64,000 nucleotides of DNA from Loktanella sp. S4079 (GTDB lineage Bacteria; Pseudomonadota; Alphaproteobacteria; Rhodobacterales; Rhodobacteraceae), in assembly GCF_000967725.1 (NCBI RefSeq), contig NZ_JXYE01000002.1, positions 1,240,001-1,304,000 of the forward strand. Reading direction: 5' to 3'. Each line of letters starts with the position of its first letter. Position 1 is the stretch's first letter. A program made the translations under genes and the position numbers. Positions 17,244-26,038 of this stretch are shown here, piece by piece. The notes under the pieces are model-generated. The model saw only the letters and a program-made list of their open reading frames with translations. It was not told the DNA's origin and made no database searches.

Positions 17244-17719
17244 CCAAGATCACACATATCACTCTCGACGACAGCGGCCTGCCCGCGCCGACCCCCGAAA
17301 TCGAACAGGAACGCAAAGTTGCGATGTTTGATTTACTCGAGGACAACAGCTTTGCCCTGCCCGCACGCGAGGGGCGCGATATACCTGCAGGTCCCTATCG
17401 GTTGGGCCTGTCGATCCGCGAACGGCGCCTAGTGTTCGACATCCTGACAGATGACGAACGCCCCGCAGGCGAATTCCACCTGTCCCTTGGGCCATTTCGG
17501 CAGGTCGTCAAAGACTATTTCCAAATTTGCGAAAGCTATTTTGACGCGGTCAAAACCCTGCCACCCAGTCAGATCGAAACGATTGATATGGCGCGACGCG
17601 GCATTCACAACGAAGGCGCACGGGTGCTGCAAGAACGACTCGAAGGCAAGGCAGAGGTCGATACCGATACTGCCCGCCGACTGTTTACACTTATCTGCGT
17701 TCTACACTTTGGTGGCTGA
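17240..17719 (+). CDS. UPF0262 family protein
   Basis: The 159-residue product contains the UPF0262 features: EIEQERKVAMFDLLEDNSF near residue 15, RLGLSIRERRLVFDI, LGPFRQVVKDYFQICESYFD and RRGIHNEGARVLQERL near the C terminus. The family is confined to alphaproteobacteria and its function is unknown. The gene is wedged between hisD (4-base overlap) and the phosphatase gene (8-base overlap with the GTG start), so expression is probably tied to both. No transmembrane segment or signal peptide is seen. Confidence 0.9.
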   Translation: MTKITHITLDDSGLPAPTPEIEQERKVAMFDLLEDNSFALPAREGRDIPAGPYRLGLSIRERRLVFDILTDDERPAGEFHLSLGPFRQVVKDYFQICESYFDAVKTLPPSQIETIDMARRGIHNEGARVLQERLEGKAEVDTDTARRLFTLICVLHFGG

Positions 17720-18215
17720 TTTGGCGGCAAACGATAAAATCGAGCCCCTCCCGCAGTCAGTGCTGTTTTGCTGCGACTATAATTCTGTCCGCTCGCCGAT
17801 GGCCGAAGGCATCATGAAAAGCCTCTACGGCAAGGATTGCTACATCCAATCAGTCGGCGTCAAAAATGACCTCGAAATTGACGGCTTCGCTGTCGCGGTT
17901 TGCGATGAAATCGGGGTAGAGCTGGCGCGCCACCAGTCGCGCACATTCGACGAAATGGAAGAATGGGGTGATGATCTTTCATCATTTGATCTTGTTGTCG
18001 CGCTTTCGCCGGCTAGTCAGCGACGCGCGCTCGACCTGACCCAGTTTTATCACCTCGAGGTGGAATACTGGCCGATCCTTGACCCAACTGGCATTGGTGA
18101 CGGTCGCGAGGCGCGGCTTGCTATTTACCGTCAAGCCCGAGATCAAATTCGGTCTCGATTGCTGGAACGTTGGGGCCCCGGCAAGGTAAAAGCCCCCTCA
18201 GAAGCACAAAACTGA
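17712..18215 (+). CDS. Low-molecular-weight protein tyrosine phosphatase family protein
   Basis: The phosphatase loop CDYNSVRS (C-x5-R) appears near residue 20, in SVLFCCDYNSVRSPMAEGI, and the late DPTGIGDG segment carries the general acid Asp (usual motif DP). The fold and length (about 167 residues) fit LMW-PTP. The start is taken as GTG at 17712, overlapping the UPF0262 stop; TTG at 17721 is an alternative, and no strong ribosome-binding site decides between them. The substrate is unknown. It is separated from infA by 125 bases and is probably the last gene of the murA-hisD run. Confidence 0.85.
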   Translation: MADLAANDKIEPLPQSVLFCCDYNSVRSPMAEGIMKSLYGKDCYIQSVGVKNDLEIDGFAVAVCDEIGVELARHQSRTFDEMEEWGDDLSSFDLVVALSPASQRRALDLTQFYHLEVEYWPILDPTGIGDGREARLAIYRQARDQIRSRLLERWGPGKVKAPSEAQN

Positions 18216-18267
18216 ACTAAATTTTACATCATATCAGCGACATTCGTAAGGTTCCGAGGATTAGGCC

Positions 18268-18296
18268 TTGAAAATTTACGGTTTCAGGCGCATTTA
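18268..18296 (+). promoter_or_regulatory. Possible sigma-70-type promoter of infA
   Basis: TTGAAA at 18268-18273 is followed after 17 bases by CATTTA at 18291-18296, in the 125-base gap before infA. The -10 element is weak. The leader then carries a short GC-rich dyad and an AGGAGAT ribosome-binding site. Confidence 0.35.
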
Positions 18297-18340
18297 AGCG
18301 CCGTCCGCGACATGCGCGGAGGTGAAACACAGGAGATCAC

Positions 18341-18559
18341 ATGGCCAAGGAAGAACTACTCGAATTCCCAGGTGTCGTGAAAGAACTTCTGCCAAACGCG
18401 ACGTTTCGGGTCGAGCTAGAGAACGGCCATGAAATCATCGCGCATACGGCAGGTAAAATGCGCAAGAACCGCATCCGCGTTCTGGCCGGCGACAAAGTTC
18501 AAGTCGAAATGACACCTTACGACCTGACAAAAGGTCGGATTAACTATCGCTTTAAATAA
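18341..18559 (+). CDS. infA: Translation initiation factor IF-1
   Basis: IF-1 binds the 30S A site during initiation. The 72-residue length is exact for the family. The sequence opens [18 protein letters not shown] and includes the OB-fold strands [20 protein letters not shown] and [19 protein letters not shown], ending [15 protein letters not shown] lies 5 bases before the ATG. It stands between the phosphatase gene and maf with gaps that leave room for its own promoter. Confidence 0.98.
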   Translation: MAKEELLEFPGVVKELLPNATFRVELENGHEIIAHTAGKMRKNRIRVLAGDKVQVEMTPYDLTKGRINYRFK

Positions 18560-18649
18560 GGCGAAACGCGTGTTTCGCCCTTTGCGGGTCAGCATTTTGC
18601 AAAGATGTAAAATGCGGCCCTCGCTCTTCTTTTGCGAAACGGCTTATCT

Positions 18650-19255
18650 ATGACTACGCTTCCCCGTCACGACAACCTCAAGCTTGTTCTCGGATCTGGG
18701 TCACCGCGCCGTTTGGAACTGCTGGCGCAATTGGGTGTGACACCCTTTGCGATTCGCCCCCCCGATATTGACGAAGACCCGTATTCGGCCGAACTCCCCC
18801 GTGTTTATGTGAACCGGATTGCCGCTGAAAAAGCGGCCGCTGTCGCAATCGCAGATGACGAAATACTGCTTTGCGCCGATACGACCGTGGCCTTAGGGCG
18901 CCGCATCATGGGCAAACCCAGTGGCGCCGACGAAGCACGCAAATTTCTGTCGGCTCTTTCTGGGCGACGCCACAAGGTGATCACCTCGGTCGCGATCAAA
19001 CGCGGCGAAAATCTGTGGCAAAAGGATGCCGTCAGCAGTGTCGCGATGAAAAACCTGTCAGACGCCGAAATAGAAAGCTACATCGCCAGCAACGACTGGC
19101 AGGGCAAGGCAGGCGGCTACGCCATCCAAGGCCCCGCTGGCGCATTCATCCCGTGGATCAACGGCTCTTACACGGGTATTGTTGGCTTACCGCTGACCGA
19201 AACCGCCGGGCTTTTGACTGCGGCTGGTTTCCCTCTTTACAAAGGTGACACATGA
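18650..19255 (+). CDS. maf: Maf-family nucleoside triphosphate pyrophosphatase
   Basis: Maf proteins hydrolyse non-canonical or canonical NTPs to monophosphates, a house-cleaning role. The 201-residue protein has the P-loop-like [16 protein letters not shown] near residue 14, the catalytic acidic segment [11 protein letters not shown], and [19 protein letters not shown] followed by [17 protein letters not shown]. The ATG at 18650 is taken as the start; the ribosome-binding site is weak and an upstream in-frame codon exists. It overlaps the RNase G gene by ATGA, giving a maf-RNase-yacG operon. Confidence 0.95.
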   Translation: MTTLPRHDNLKLVLGSGSPRRLELLAQLGVTPFAIRPPDIDEDPYSAELPRVYVNRIAAEKAAAVAIADDEILLCADTTVALGRRIMGKPSGADEARKFLSALSGRRHKVITSVAIKRGENLWQKDAVSSVAMKNLSDAEIESYIASNDWQGKAGGYAIQGPAGAFIPWINGSYTGIVGLPLTETAGLLTAAGFPLYKGDT

Positions 19256-20286
19256 AGGGTCGCGCGATCATTCTGGACCATATTGGCGAGCACGAGGCCG
19301 CTGCCTACCTCGTCGATGGTAAACTTGACGATCTGTTGATTGACGAAACAGATGCACCACGTCCGGGCGCGATCTTTCGCGGTATCTGCGACCGCCCCAT
19401 CAAGGGCCAAGGCGGCATGATGCTACGCCTACCAGACGGCGAAATGGCGTTCTTGCGCGCTGGAAAAGGTCTGCGCCCCGGTCAGCCTCTGCTAGTGCAG
19501 GTCACCGGCTACAGCGAGGCAGGCAAAGCAATTCCCGTCACTGATCGCGTTCTCTTCAAAAGCCGCTATGCGATCGTGACACTCGGCAAACCGGGCTTGA
19601 ACATCTCTCGCCAGATCACCGACGACGACAAACGCGATGCCCTGCTTGGTATCGCACATGAAGTTTTTGACAGCGAACACGGATTAATCCTGCGTTCATC
19701 TTGCGAGGACGCAAATGAGGAAGACATCGCAGATGATATCGTTGCGATGCTTTCGCTTGCTGATGCTGTATTGGCTGATGCAGATGGGAAAACACCAGAG
19801 GCGCTTACCGAAGGCGATGGCCCGCACACGCTTGCTTGGCGTGAATGGACGGGTGCCGCGTCAATCGTCACCGCCCCCGGCAGCTTTGAAACACACGGCG
19901 TTCTGGATCAACTTGCTATGCTCGAAGGAGCGCACGTCCCGCTCGGCGAAGGGTCGATGTACGTGGAACCAACCCGCGCCCTTGTCGCCGTTGATGTGAA
20001 TACTGGGAACGACACCTCGCCTGCCGCTGCACTCAAGACCAATCTCGCAGCCGCACGCGCCCTCCCCCGCGCGCTACGCCTGCGTGGCCTTGCTGGACAA
20101 GTCACTGTTGACTTTGTCTCCATGTCCAAGGCCCATCGCAAACAACTCGAGCAGTCTTTGCGCGCCGCGTTCAAAAACGACCCTATTGAAACGTCACTCG
20201 TTGGGTGGACTCCGATGGGCCTTTTCGAATTGCAGCGTAAACGTGAACGTCCTCCCTTCCCCAAGCAGCTATTTGCGAATCTCTAA
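19252..20286 (+). CDS. Ribonuclease E/G family protein, short form
   Basis: The 344-residue protein contains the catalytic DNase-I-like half of RNase [14 protein letters not shown] holds the first metal-binding Asp, and [13 protein letters not shown] the second. It lacks the long C-terminal zinc-link and scaffold regions; E. coli RNase G is near 490 residues and RNase E over 1000. The N-terminal S1-like part is also reduced ([18 protein letters not shown]). Such short forms accompany maf and yacG in Rhodobacterales. Endonuclease activity is likely but unproven. It overlaps maf by ATGA and shares one base with yacG. Confidence 0.88.
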   Translation: MKGRAIILDHIGEHEAAAYLVDGKLDDLLIDETDAPRPGAIFRGICDRPIKGQGGMMLRLPDGEMAFLRAGKGLRPGQPLLVQVTGYSEAGKAIPVTDRVLFKSRYAIVTLGKPGLNISRQITDDDKRDALLGIAHEVFDSEHGLILRSSCEDANEEDIADDIVAMLSLADAVLADADGKTPEALTEGDGPHTLAWREWTGAASIVTAPGSFETHGVLDQLAMLEGAHVPLGEGSMYVEPTRALVAVDVNTGNDTSPAAALKTNLAAARALPRALRLRGLAGQVTVDFVSMSKAHRKQLEQSLRAAFKNDPIETSLVGWTPMGLFELQRKRERPPFPKQLFANL

Positions 20287-20471
20287 TGGCCTGTCCGATC
20301 TGCAAAAAACCGACCCAAGCCAGCTATCGGCCATTTTGTTCAAAACGCTGCGCAGATCTCGATTTGGCGAAATGGTTTAGCGGCAGCTATGCGATTCCAG
20401 CAGCCTCTGGCGACGATGACGAAGAGCTTGAAAACGAACTCCAGCGCGCATCTGAAAAGAAACCGCACTAA
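20286..20471 (+). CDS. yacG: DNA gyrase inhibitor YacG
   Basis: The 61-residue zinc protein has the four-Cys pattern MACPICKKP and FCSKRCADLDLAKW, then an acidic tail (GDDDEELENELQ). YacG binds GyrB and blocks DNA binding by gyrase in E. coli. Length and motif order are normal. Its start overlaps the stop of the RNase gene by one base (TAATG), so it is translationally coupled. It is the last gene before tRNA-Phe. Confidence 0.93.
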   Translation: MACPICKKPTQASYRPFCSKRCADLDLAKWFSGSYAIPAASGDDDEELENELQRASEKKPH

Positions 20472-20565
20472 CAGCGAATTTTCCGCAACTTCCCTCTGGA
20501 CACCCCCCGCGCCCCCGTCTAAAACGCCGCTACCCAAGGGGATGCATCAAGCAAAACCAACCCGT

Positions 20566-20640
20566 GCCCGGGTAGCTCAGGGGTAGAGCAGTGGATTGAA
20601 AATCCTCGTGTCGGTGGTTCGATTCCGCCCCCGGGCACCA
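20566..20640 (+). tRNA. tRNA-Phe (anticodon GAA)
   Basis: GCCCGGG at 20566-20572 pairs with CCCGGGC before A and an encoded CCA at 20638-20640. The anticodon loop region TTGAAAA gives GAA. The T arm GGTTCGATTCC is canonical. The length is 75 bases. The accessory patch begins immediately after its 3' end. Confidence 0.95.
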
Positions 20641-20950
20641 CTTTAATAAAATTTAAATATACATATCAATACGTTACACCAGAATTATGTATCTACTATG
20701 AGCCATACTATGGACCATTTTTGTGTCGGTGCGTCACGCCGTTCTTAACGACGGGGTAAGTCATCTAAGCGCCACTTCAGTGCCATCGTACCATTTCGTT
20801 AGCCGCCTTTCATATTTGTGAACCCGTCCGTTTTGCACGCCAATGTCTGCTGTGCGGACGAAGCCGACCTTGATCGATTTGGGATGAATGGCCGCTTGCC
20901 GCATGCTGCACGTGCGGGGAAATGCGGCGAGCCCAAAGTGGCCCTCTATA

Positions 20951-21406
20951 TTACGTGGGAGGTTGGACCACAAATTGCGCCCATTCGTGGGGGCGTAACG
21001 TATAGGATGGAATGCCCCCAATACTAGGGTTTCCTTCACGTTGCGCCATTTCATGAGCCAGTGCCGCCATAACGTAAGTATGGTTCCCATCCACTAACAC
21101 CTCTCCCAGGCCATTTTCACTCTCGCAAATGATGATCGGCTTTAGCCCCATGTGAATGGTGCGCTTTTCAAGTGTTTCCAGCTCAACAGTTCCGGTCGAG
21201 ATTAAATAATTAACCATCTCCACACTAAAGGGATGCATCATGGGCTGAAGGTTTTCTTCTGCCCATTTCCGCATCGGAGCTACAATTAGCGAGACTTCAT
21301 GTCCTCTTAGGTCTGGAGTGGTGAAAATCTCGGTAACATTTTTCTTGAAATACTTGAGTGGCTTGGACTTACCGCTGTTTGCTTTCCGTCTTCCGTGTCT
21401 ATTCAT
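20951..21406 (-). CDS. ParB/sulfiredoxin-like domain protein (tentative)
   Basis: The 151-residue product begins MNRHGRRKANSGKSKPLKYF; a GTG four codons upstream is an alternative start. The best feature is VLVDGNHTYVMAALAHE, around residues 103-119, which resembles the DGNHR motif of ParB-like N-terminal domains that bind or hydrolyse nucleotides. A basic N terminus and the text WAEENLQPMMHPFSVEMVNY give no further clue. It lies alone on the minus strand in the tRNA-Phe patch, with no DNA-binding helix-turn-helix region, so a partition role is unlikely. Function is not recognised. Confidence 0.5.
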   Translation of the reverse strand: MNRHGRRKANSGKSKPLKYFKKNVTEIFTTPDLRGHEVSLIVAPMRKWAEENLQPMMHPFSVEMVNYLISTGTVELETLEKRTIHMGLKPIIICESENGLGEVLVDGNHTYVMAALAHEMAQREGNPSIGGIPSYTLRPHEWAQFVVQPPT

Positions 21407-21902
21407 TATTTCAACCACTATTTTCGGGCTCTCTGTGGTGCCGATATTAATGATGAATCGTGCAAATCAGAGTTAATCCTACAAATTTTGTGCCGCCAAT
21501 AATAGCGACGCGACACGGACTCCCCGGATGGCGAACTCGTCCCGCAAAGCCGACTTTGGTGTGTCAGATCGTGCTGCACTGTGCCACCGATGGCCGGTTG
21601 TGGGAAGCTGCGCCGCAGCGAGGTTCAACCTAGCGAAGGCCTGAATAGGGCCATTGTGTCGGCGCTGAGTTTTCCTGTTTCCAAAAAGTAGACTTTAGCT
21701 GTGGCACAGAAATTCGTCAAAGTTGGCTCTGACCGGCCATTCGTCGCGGTTGCAAACTTTGTTTGGTTCATTTTTGCTCGTCAATGACTGGTGCGCGGAC
21801 TAAGGATAGCGGGCATCGTGAGGCCATGTGGGAAGCAACGCGCCATGTCTATGACTGTAACAAATACATACAAGGCACGTTTGGACCTTCTAGGTAATTA
21901 AC
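21407..21902. other. Gene-free stretch in the tRNA-Phe patch
   Basis: No gene is supported in these 496 bases. The central part alternates GC-rich and AT-rich tracts and has stop codons in all frames. Sequence such as GTGGGAAGC appears near 21600 and again near 21830, hinting at decayed repeated intergenic sequence, but no clear element boundaries can be drawn. Confidence 0.4.
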
Positions 21903-22379
21903 ATGGCAACATATGAAGTAAGAGATCTGCTTGAAGAGTGGAAATCCGTACAGTGCACTCGCCCAAACAAAACGGAGGAATTGTTTGAGCGACCAACGTC
22001 AAATCAAAGCAGTGAATATGCCGTCTGGCAATTACTGGGTGACGATGCCATCGACGGCAAAGTAGAGCTAATGCTGAGTAGCTTTGATGCGGTTTTTTTC
22101 CTCAAACCAAAATGGTTTCAAAAACTGCTACCACTCATTCTTGAGGCTCTTATTGAGGGTCGAGAGCGCTATCTCGAAGTGCCATTAATTAGCACAACGC
22201 TGAACCTTGCGATTAAAAGTAACCGTAGGCTGCAAGGAATGACAAAGAGGGAATTTAGTCTTTGTTTTGCAATCATAGTCAATATTAAAAAGTATAATAT
22301 ACTCGGGATTGAAAGTAAGATCATGTTTGATGGAATGTTAGATGAACTCAAAGCAATTTGTTTTGCACGTTCACAATGA
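21903..22379 (+). CDS. Hypothetical protein, AT-rich orphan
   Basis: The frame encodes 158 residues starting MATYEVRDLLEEWKSVQC. It is predicted largely helical (KWFQKLLPLILEALIEGRER and MTKREFSLCFAIIVNIKKYN), with no signal peptide and no known motif. Codon use is AT-richer than that of the core genes around it, consistent with acquired DNA. It is the only intact plus-strand gene in the patch. No family is recognised, and no neighbour forms a convincing pair with it. Confidence 0.55.
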   Translation: MATYEVRDLLEEWKSVQCTRPNKTEELFERPTSNQSSEYAVWQLLGDDAIDGKVELMLSSFDAVFFLKPKWFQKLLPLILEALIEGRERYLEVPLISTTLNLAIKSNRRLQGMTKREFSLCFAIIVNIKKYNILGIESKIMFDGMLDELKAICFARSQ

Positions 22380-22534
22380 GTCCGGGTTTTTCTCGCTCAA
22401 TTCAACAAGCGTAGGTTGGGAGATCGCACGCGTCAATTGATTGCAGCGCGTAGCTAAAGTTACACAAAAAGAACGAATCTCATGGTGTTTTATTGAAACC
22501 AGATCGACAAGTCTGTGTTCCATAGGGTGCAGCA

Positions 22535-22936
22535 TTATCGTCCCACAGCCAATGGTCGTAGCCATTGCTTAGGAAGATCACGCTCATCTTCAGCTCTTTC
22601 ATCCTTTGGATAGTATGGGCGGCTTATCTGGTCGACTAGCAACAAACCCGGAACCGGCGACGAAACCTGTTCAAAATGTTTGTGCAAACCGAATAGGAGC
22701 GCCAAATGTATAGCTAAATAGTTCTGATCTGAACCAACTTCGACCATAGTCAGCGAGCGTTGACGCATCGCCTCAACGACCCTAATTCTTCCATCAGCTA
22801 GAAACTGCATTCGAGCACCGGTCAATGGCTCGGTGGAGGGTAACTGCGCCAACATTTCCGACGAATAGTTTGAAACCATATTCTCTGCGTGTGCTATCTT
22901 GTCGCGCAGCGCCTGCGGATCACCTGGCACCACCAA
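22535..22936 (-). pseudogene. C-terminal remnant of a DUF3732 (SMC/RecN-like ATPase) gene
   Basis: About 110 residues are recognisable. VGSDQNYLAIHLAL at 67-80 corresponds to the ABC signature region, and GLLLVDQISRPYYP at 97-110 to the Walker B strand, as in DUF3732 proteins that read LDQPSQVYFP or similar. Full-length members have several hundred residues with an N-terminal Walker A and coiled coil; here an in-frame TAG lies only a few codons before the TTG start, and the N-terminal part is absent. The C-terminal end also stops early. The fragment is best read as debris of a larger accessory, possibly conflict-related, locus. Confidence 0.6.
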
Positions 22937-23133
22937 GGCAGCGCCAGCCTATCTTACCTTTCATCACCTAGGCATGGACCGACGGTTCTGAGCCCTCGAC
23001 ATAGCCGAGCCAAACAACGACCTCATCGCTGCCAGCTACCTACGCGGCTACGCTATTGGCATTCGTTTGCAGAAATTTACTCTAAGCGGTTCTTCGCAGG
23101 GCTTTGCCCGAACCACTGTAGAGTGAACCGCTA

Positions 23134-24006
23134 CTATCCTTCGTTTTGCAGCCGTTTGATCAGTGATGAGGTATCCCAGCGGCCGCCGCCTTGTTTTTGC
23201 ACGTCCTTGTAGAACTGATCGACGAGCGCGGTGACAGGTAGGCTCGCGCCATTTTCGTCGGCGGTTGATAGACAGATACCAAGGTCTTTGCGCATCCAAT
23301 CCACGGCAAAACCGTGGTCGAACTTATCGTCGAGCATGGTCTCATAGCGGTTGGACATTTGCCAACTTCCTGCAGCCCCCTGGCTGATGACTTCGACCAC
23401 AGCACGCCCATCCAGACCTGCCATTTGCGCAAAGTGGAGCGACTCGGACAGGCCCTGAACCAATCCCGCAATTGCAATTTGATTGCACATCTTGGTCAAC
23501 TGCCCTGCCCCGCTTTCACCGATCCGGCGGCAGATTCGTGCGTATGCTTTGATCACGGTTTCAGCGGCAGCATAATGATCAGCATCGCCGCCACACATCA
23601 CGGATAGGACACCGTTCTCTGCACCTGCTTGGCCGCCTGAAACTGGTGCATCAACGAGGCCGATCTGCTGATTGGCCGCGGCCGCGTAGAGTTCACGTGT
23701 CACAGCAGCAGAAACAGTTGTGTGGTCAACAAAAATGGTGCCCGCAGACATACCTGCAAAGGCACCATCGTCGCCCAGGCAAACAGAGCGCAGATCGTCG
23801 TCGTTTCCGACACAGGCCATGACCATATCTGCACCACGCGCCGCCTCTCGCGGTGTTTGGGCGAGATGCCCGCCATGAGCGGACACCCAATTTTCGGCTT
23901 TTGCGATCGTCCGGTTGTACACCGTGACCTCATGGCCCGCCGCCTGAAGATGCCCAGCCATGGGATAGCCCATAACCCCTAGACCCAAAAACGCGAGCTT
24001 TGCCAT
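23134..24006 (-). CDS. NAD(P)-dependent beta-hydroxyacid dehydrogenase (HIBADH family)
   Basis: The 290-residue enzyme starts MAKLAFLGLGVMGYPMAGHL, the Rossmann GxGxxG signature with the HIBADH-family MGYPMA. DAPVSGGQAGAENG is the substrate-binding loop, and the catalytic Lys lies in QLTKMCNQIAIAG. Likely reactions include oxidation of 3-hydroxyisobutyrate or reduction of tartronate semialdehyde; the substrate cannot be fixed from sequence. It marks the return of core-type sequence after the tRNA-Phe patch and is followed on the same strand, 31 bases upstream, by an acyl-CoA synthetase. Confidence 0.92.
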   Translation of the reverse strand: MAKLAFLGLGVMGYPMAGHLQAAGHEVTVYNRTIAKAENWVSAHGGHLAQTPREAARGADMVMACVGNDDDLRSVCLGDDGAFAGMSAGTIFVDHTTVSAAVTRELYAAAANQQIGLVDAPVSGGQAGAENGVLSVMCGGDADHYAAAETVIKAYARICRRIGESGAGQLTKMCNQIAIAGLVQGLSESLHFAQMAGLDGRAVVEVISQGAAGSWQMSNRYETMLDDKFDHGFAVDWMRKDLGICLSTADENGASLPVTALVDQFYKDVQKQGGGRWDTSSLIKRLQNEG

Positions 24007-24036
24007 GATAAACGTCCCTTTGTTTGGGGCGCTTGC

Positions 24037-25923
24037 TTAGTCGACGACCTCCCAAGCGATTGTATATGCGCCCAATGCTTTAATGATCTCTTGATCGTCT
24101 ACATCGCCGGTTTTTGCAATATGGGCGACCAAACCGCGTTTCTTATCTTCGGTCACTTCACGGACCTCGGCGCCGATACCCTCGAGGGCTTCGTTATAGA
24201 TGCGGGTAATCGCACGTTTCCGTAGATCGGGCTTAAAGATTTTACCCACTGCGGTTTTGGGCAGCTCGTCCAATATCTCAAGATACTTTGGATAGGCGGC
24301 GCGTTCGTGGATATGCTCTTTGGCAAAGGCGATCAGTTCATCGGTTGAAATGGCCGCACCGTCGACGAGCTCAACATAGGCACAGGGGATTTCACCAGCA
24401 TGTGCATCTGGTTGACCAATCGCCCCGGCAAAGGCGACGGCCTCGTGACCGGCGAGCGCTTCTTCGATTTCGGCTGGATCGATATTGTGACCGCCGCGAA
24501 TAATCAAATCCTTGGCGCGACCCGTGATCCACAAGTAGCCATCAGGATCAATCCGCCCCAAATCGCCTGTTCGCAAGTATTGGGTATCAGATTTGTCGCC
24601 GCCATAATAGAGATCCGCGTTTTTATCGGCTTCGGTATAGGTCTTGCCATCCGAGACGCCCGGGCTGCTGACGCAGATTTCGCCGATTTCATCGACACCA
24701 ACTTGTTCACCTGTCGCGACGGACATGATTTTGACGTCGGTGTAGGGGAATGGAATCCCGATTGAACCGACACGTTTCTCGCCCTCTGGCGGGTTGATCG
24801 CAACCAGACAGGTTGCCTCGGTCAGGCCGTAACCTTCGCAGATGGTTACGCCGGCAGCCGCCTCAAATCGTTTGTATAGCTCAAGCGGCAACGGAGCCGA
24901 TCCGCAGAATGCCAACCGCAGTGTTGAGATATCCGCATCCACCTTGCGCTGCATGAGAGCCGACATCGCCGTAGGAACAGTGATCATAAAGGTAACTTTG
25001 TGCTTTTCGATCAGCTTCCAGAAGTTGTCGAAAACCCCCTCGCCCCGGTAACCTTGTGGTGTTGGGAAGACGACCTCGGCCCCTGAGCCCAGCGACGCCC
25101 CAAGTGAGACGATGGTCGCAAAGACGTGGAATAGTGGGAGCGGGCAAATCTGCACATCTTTTTCAGTGAACAGCAGGCGCGAACCAAGCCAAGCGTTATA
25201 AACGATGCCAGAATAGCTATGCTGAACGACCTTGGGCATGCCCGTGGTGCCACCTGTATGGAAATAGGCCGCGACACGATCGGTCGTGCTATCTGCGAAT
25301 GCCAGCTCTTTGGGTTGCTTGGCGACTTCAGCGTTGAAATCCAAAACACGTGCGTCGTGATTGGTTGGGTTCTTGGGACGGATCAGCGGAACGATCAGGC
25401 GCTTAATGCCGGTCAAATAACGCAGCAGATCAACTTCAAGCACGGTTTTGACATTTGGCGCGAAACGAACTGCCTCGGCGGCCTTTTGTGCGACATCCGT
25501 TTTTGGGAACGCCTTCAGCGTGACCAGAACCTTTGCATTGGTTTCACGCAAGATAGCTGAAATCTGTTCCGCCTCGAGCAATGGGTTAATCGGGTTAACA
25601 ATCCCGGCGACTTGGCCGCCCAGATAAGTCAGAATTGTCTCGGTCGCATTGGGTAGCAAGAAAGCCACGACATCGTTTTCACCGACCCCCAATGAGCGGA
25701 ACAGGTTCGCGGTTTGGGCGGTACGCTCGCGCAGTTCATTCCACGATAGGGTTTCGCATTTCGACGCAGGGTCGGACAGCAGACTATAGGTTACAGCATT
25801 GCGTGACCCGTGTTTTGCCGCGGTCTGGCTAAGCATTTCGTAAGTTGTCGTGGGTAGCTCGCGCTGATCCCACGGCTTTTCGTTCTCGATCGCATTTCGA
25901 TCCGCGACAGTTGCATACGCCAT
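24037..25923 (-). CDS. AMP-forming acyl-CoA synthetase
   Basis: The 628-residue enzyme activates a carboxylic acid to its CoA ester with ATP. Motifs are the P-loop YFHTGGTTGMPKVVQHS, the A5 region CEGYGLTEAT, the A7/A8 region RTGDLGRIDPDGYLWI and GRAKDLIIRGGHNIDP, and the catalytic Lys in LPKTAVGKIFKPDL. It is longer than many family members because of an N-terminal extension and a C-terminal addition of about 60 residues. Similar roseobacter proteins are called acyl-CoA synthetases without a defined substrate. It may be cotranscribed with the downstream dehydrogenase. Confidence 0.92.
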   Translation of the reverse strand: MAYATVADRNAIENEKPWDQRELPTTTYEMLSQTAAKHGSRNAVTYSLLSDPASKCETLSWNELRERTAQTANLFRSLGVGENDVVAFLLPNATETILTYLGGQVAGIVNPINPLLEAEQISAILRETNAKVLVTLKAFPKTDVAQKAAEAVRFAPNVKTVLEVDLLRYLTGIKRLIVPLIRPKNPTNHDARVLDFNAEVAKQPKELAFADSTTDRVAAYFHTGGTTGMPKVVQHSYSGIVYNAWLGSRLLFTEKDVQICPLPLFHVFATIVSLGASLGSGAEVVFPTPQGYRGEGVFDNFWKLIEKHKVTFMITVPTAMSALMQRKVDADISTLRLAFCGSAPLPLELYKRFEAAAGVTICEGYGLTEATCLVAINPPEGEKRVGSIGIPFPYTDVKIMSVATGEQVGVDEIGEICVSSPGVSDGKTYTEADKNADLYYGGDKSDTQYLRTGDLGRIDPDGYLWITGRAKDLIIRGGHNIDPAEIEEALAGHEAVAFAGAIGQPDAHAGEIPCAYVELVDGAAISTDELIAFAKEHIHERAAYPKYLEILDELPKTAVGKIFKPDLRKRAITRIYNEALEGIGAEVREVTEDKKRGLVAHIAKTGDVDDQEIIKALGAYTIAWEVVD

Positions 25924-26038
25924 GCCGGTTCTCCTCCCCTGGTGATTTGCCGCGCATTTAAAACGCAGTCTTTGTGTTAGGGTACAGCGTGGGCAAAATA
26001 GCTTTCTTTCGCAAGTCTGACGCTACGAAATTTTCGGA

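Larger units (their letters stand above)
20641..23133. other. Accessory patch after tRNA-Phe, probably a decayed genomic island
   Basis: From the 3' end of tRNA-Phe to the dehydrogenase gene at 23134, the sequence becomes AT-richer, gene density falls, and the recognisable contents are orphan or broken genes: a ParB-like gene, an unknown gene and a DUF3732 fragment. tRNA 3' ends are common integration sites. No integrase and no second copy of the tRNA end are seen within the window, so island status is inference and any element is no longer intact. Confidence 0.45.

Noticed and set aside
20761..21090. Minus-strand open frame of 109 codons in the tRNA-Phe patch
   Set aside because: It overlaps the ParB-like gene in another frame for nearly half its length, has no ribosome-binding site and no recognisable domain. 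The C-terminal half could be decayed coding sequence, but this cannot be shown.
22371..22565. 64-codon minus-strand frame next to the DUF3732 fragment, considered as its shifted C-terminal end
   Set aside because: No residues match what DUF3732 proteins show after the Walker B region, and it overlaps the 3' end of the gene at 21903.
20566..23133. Intact integrative element with attL/attR at tRNA-Phe
   Set aside because: No integrase gene and no second copy of the tRNA 3' end could be found by reading through to 23133, so only a decayed island is proposed.
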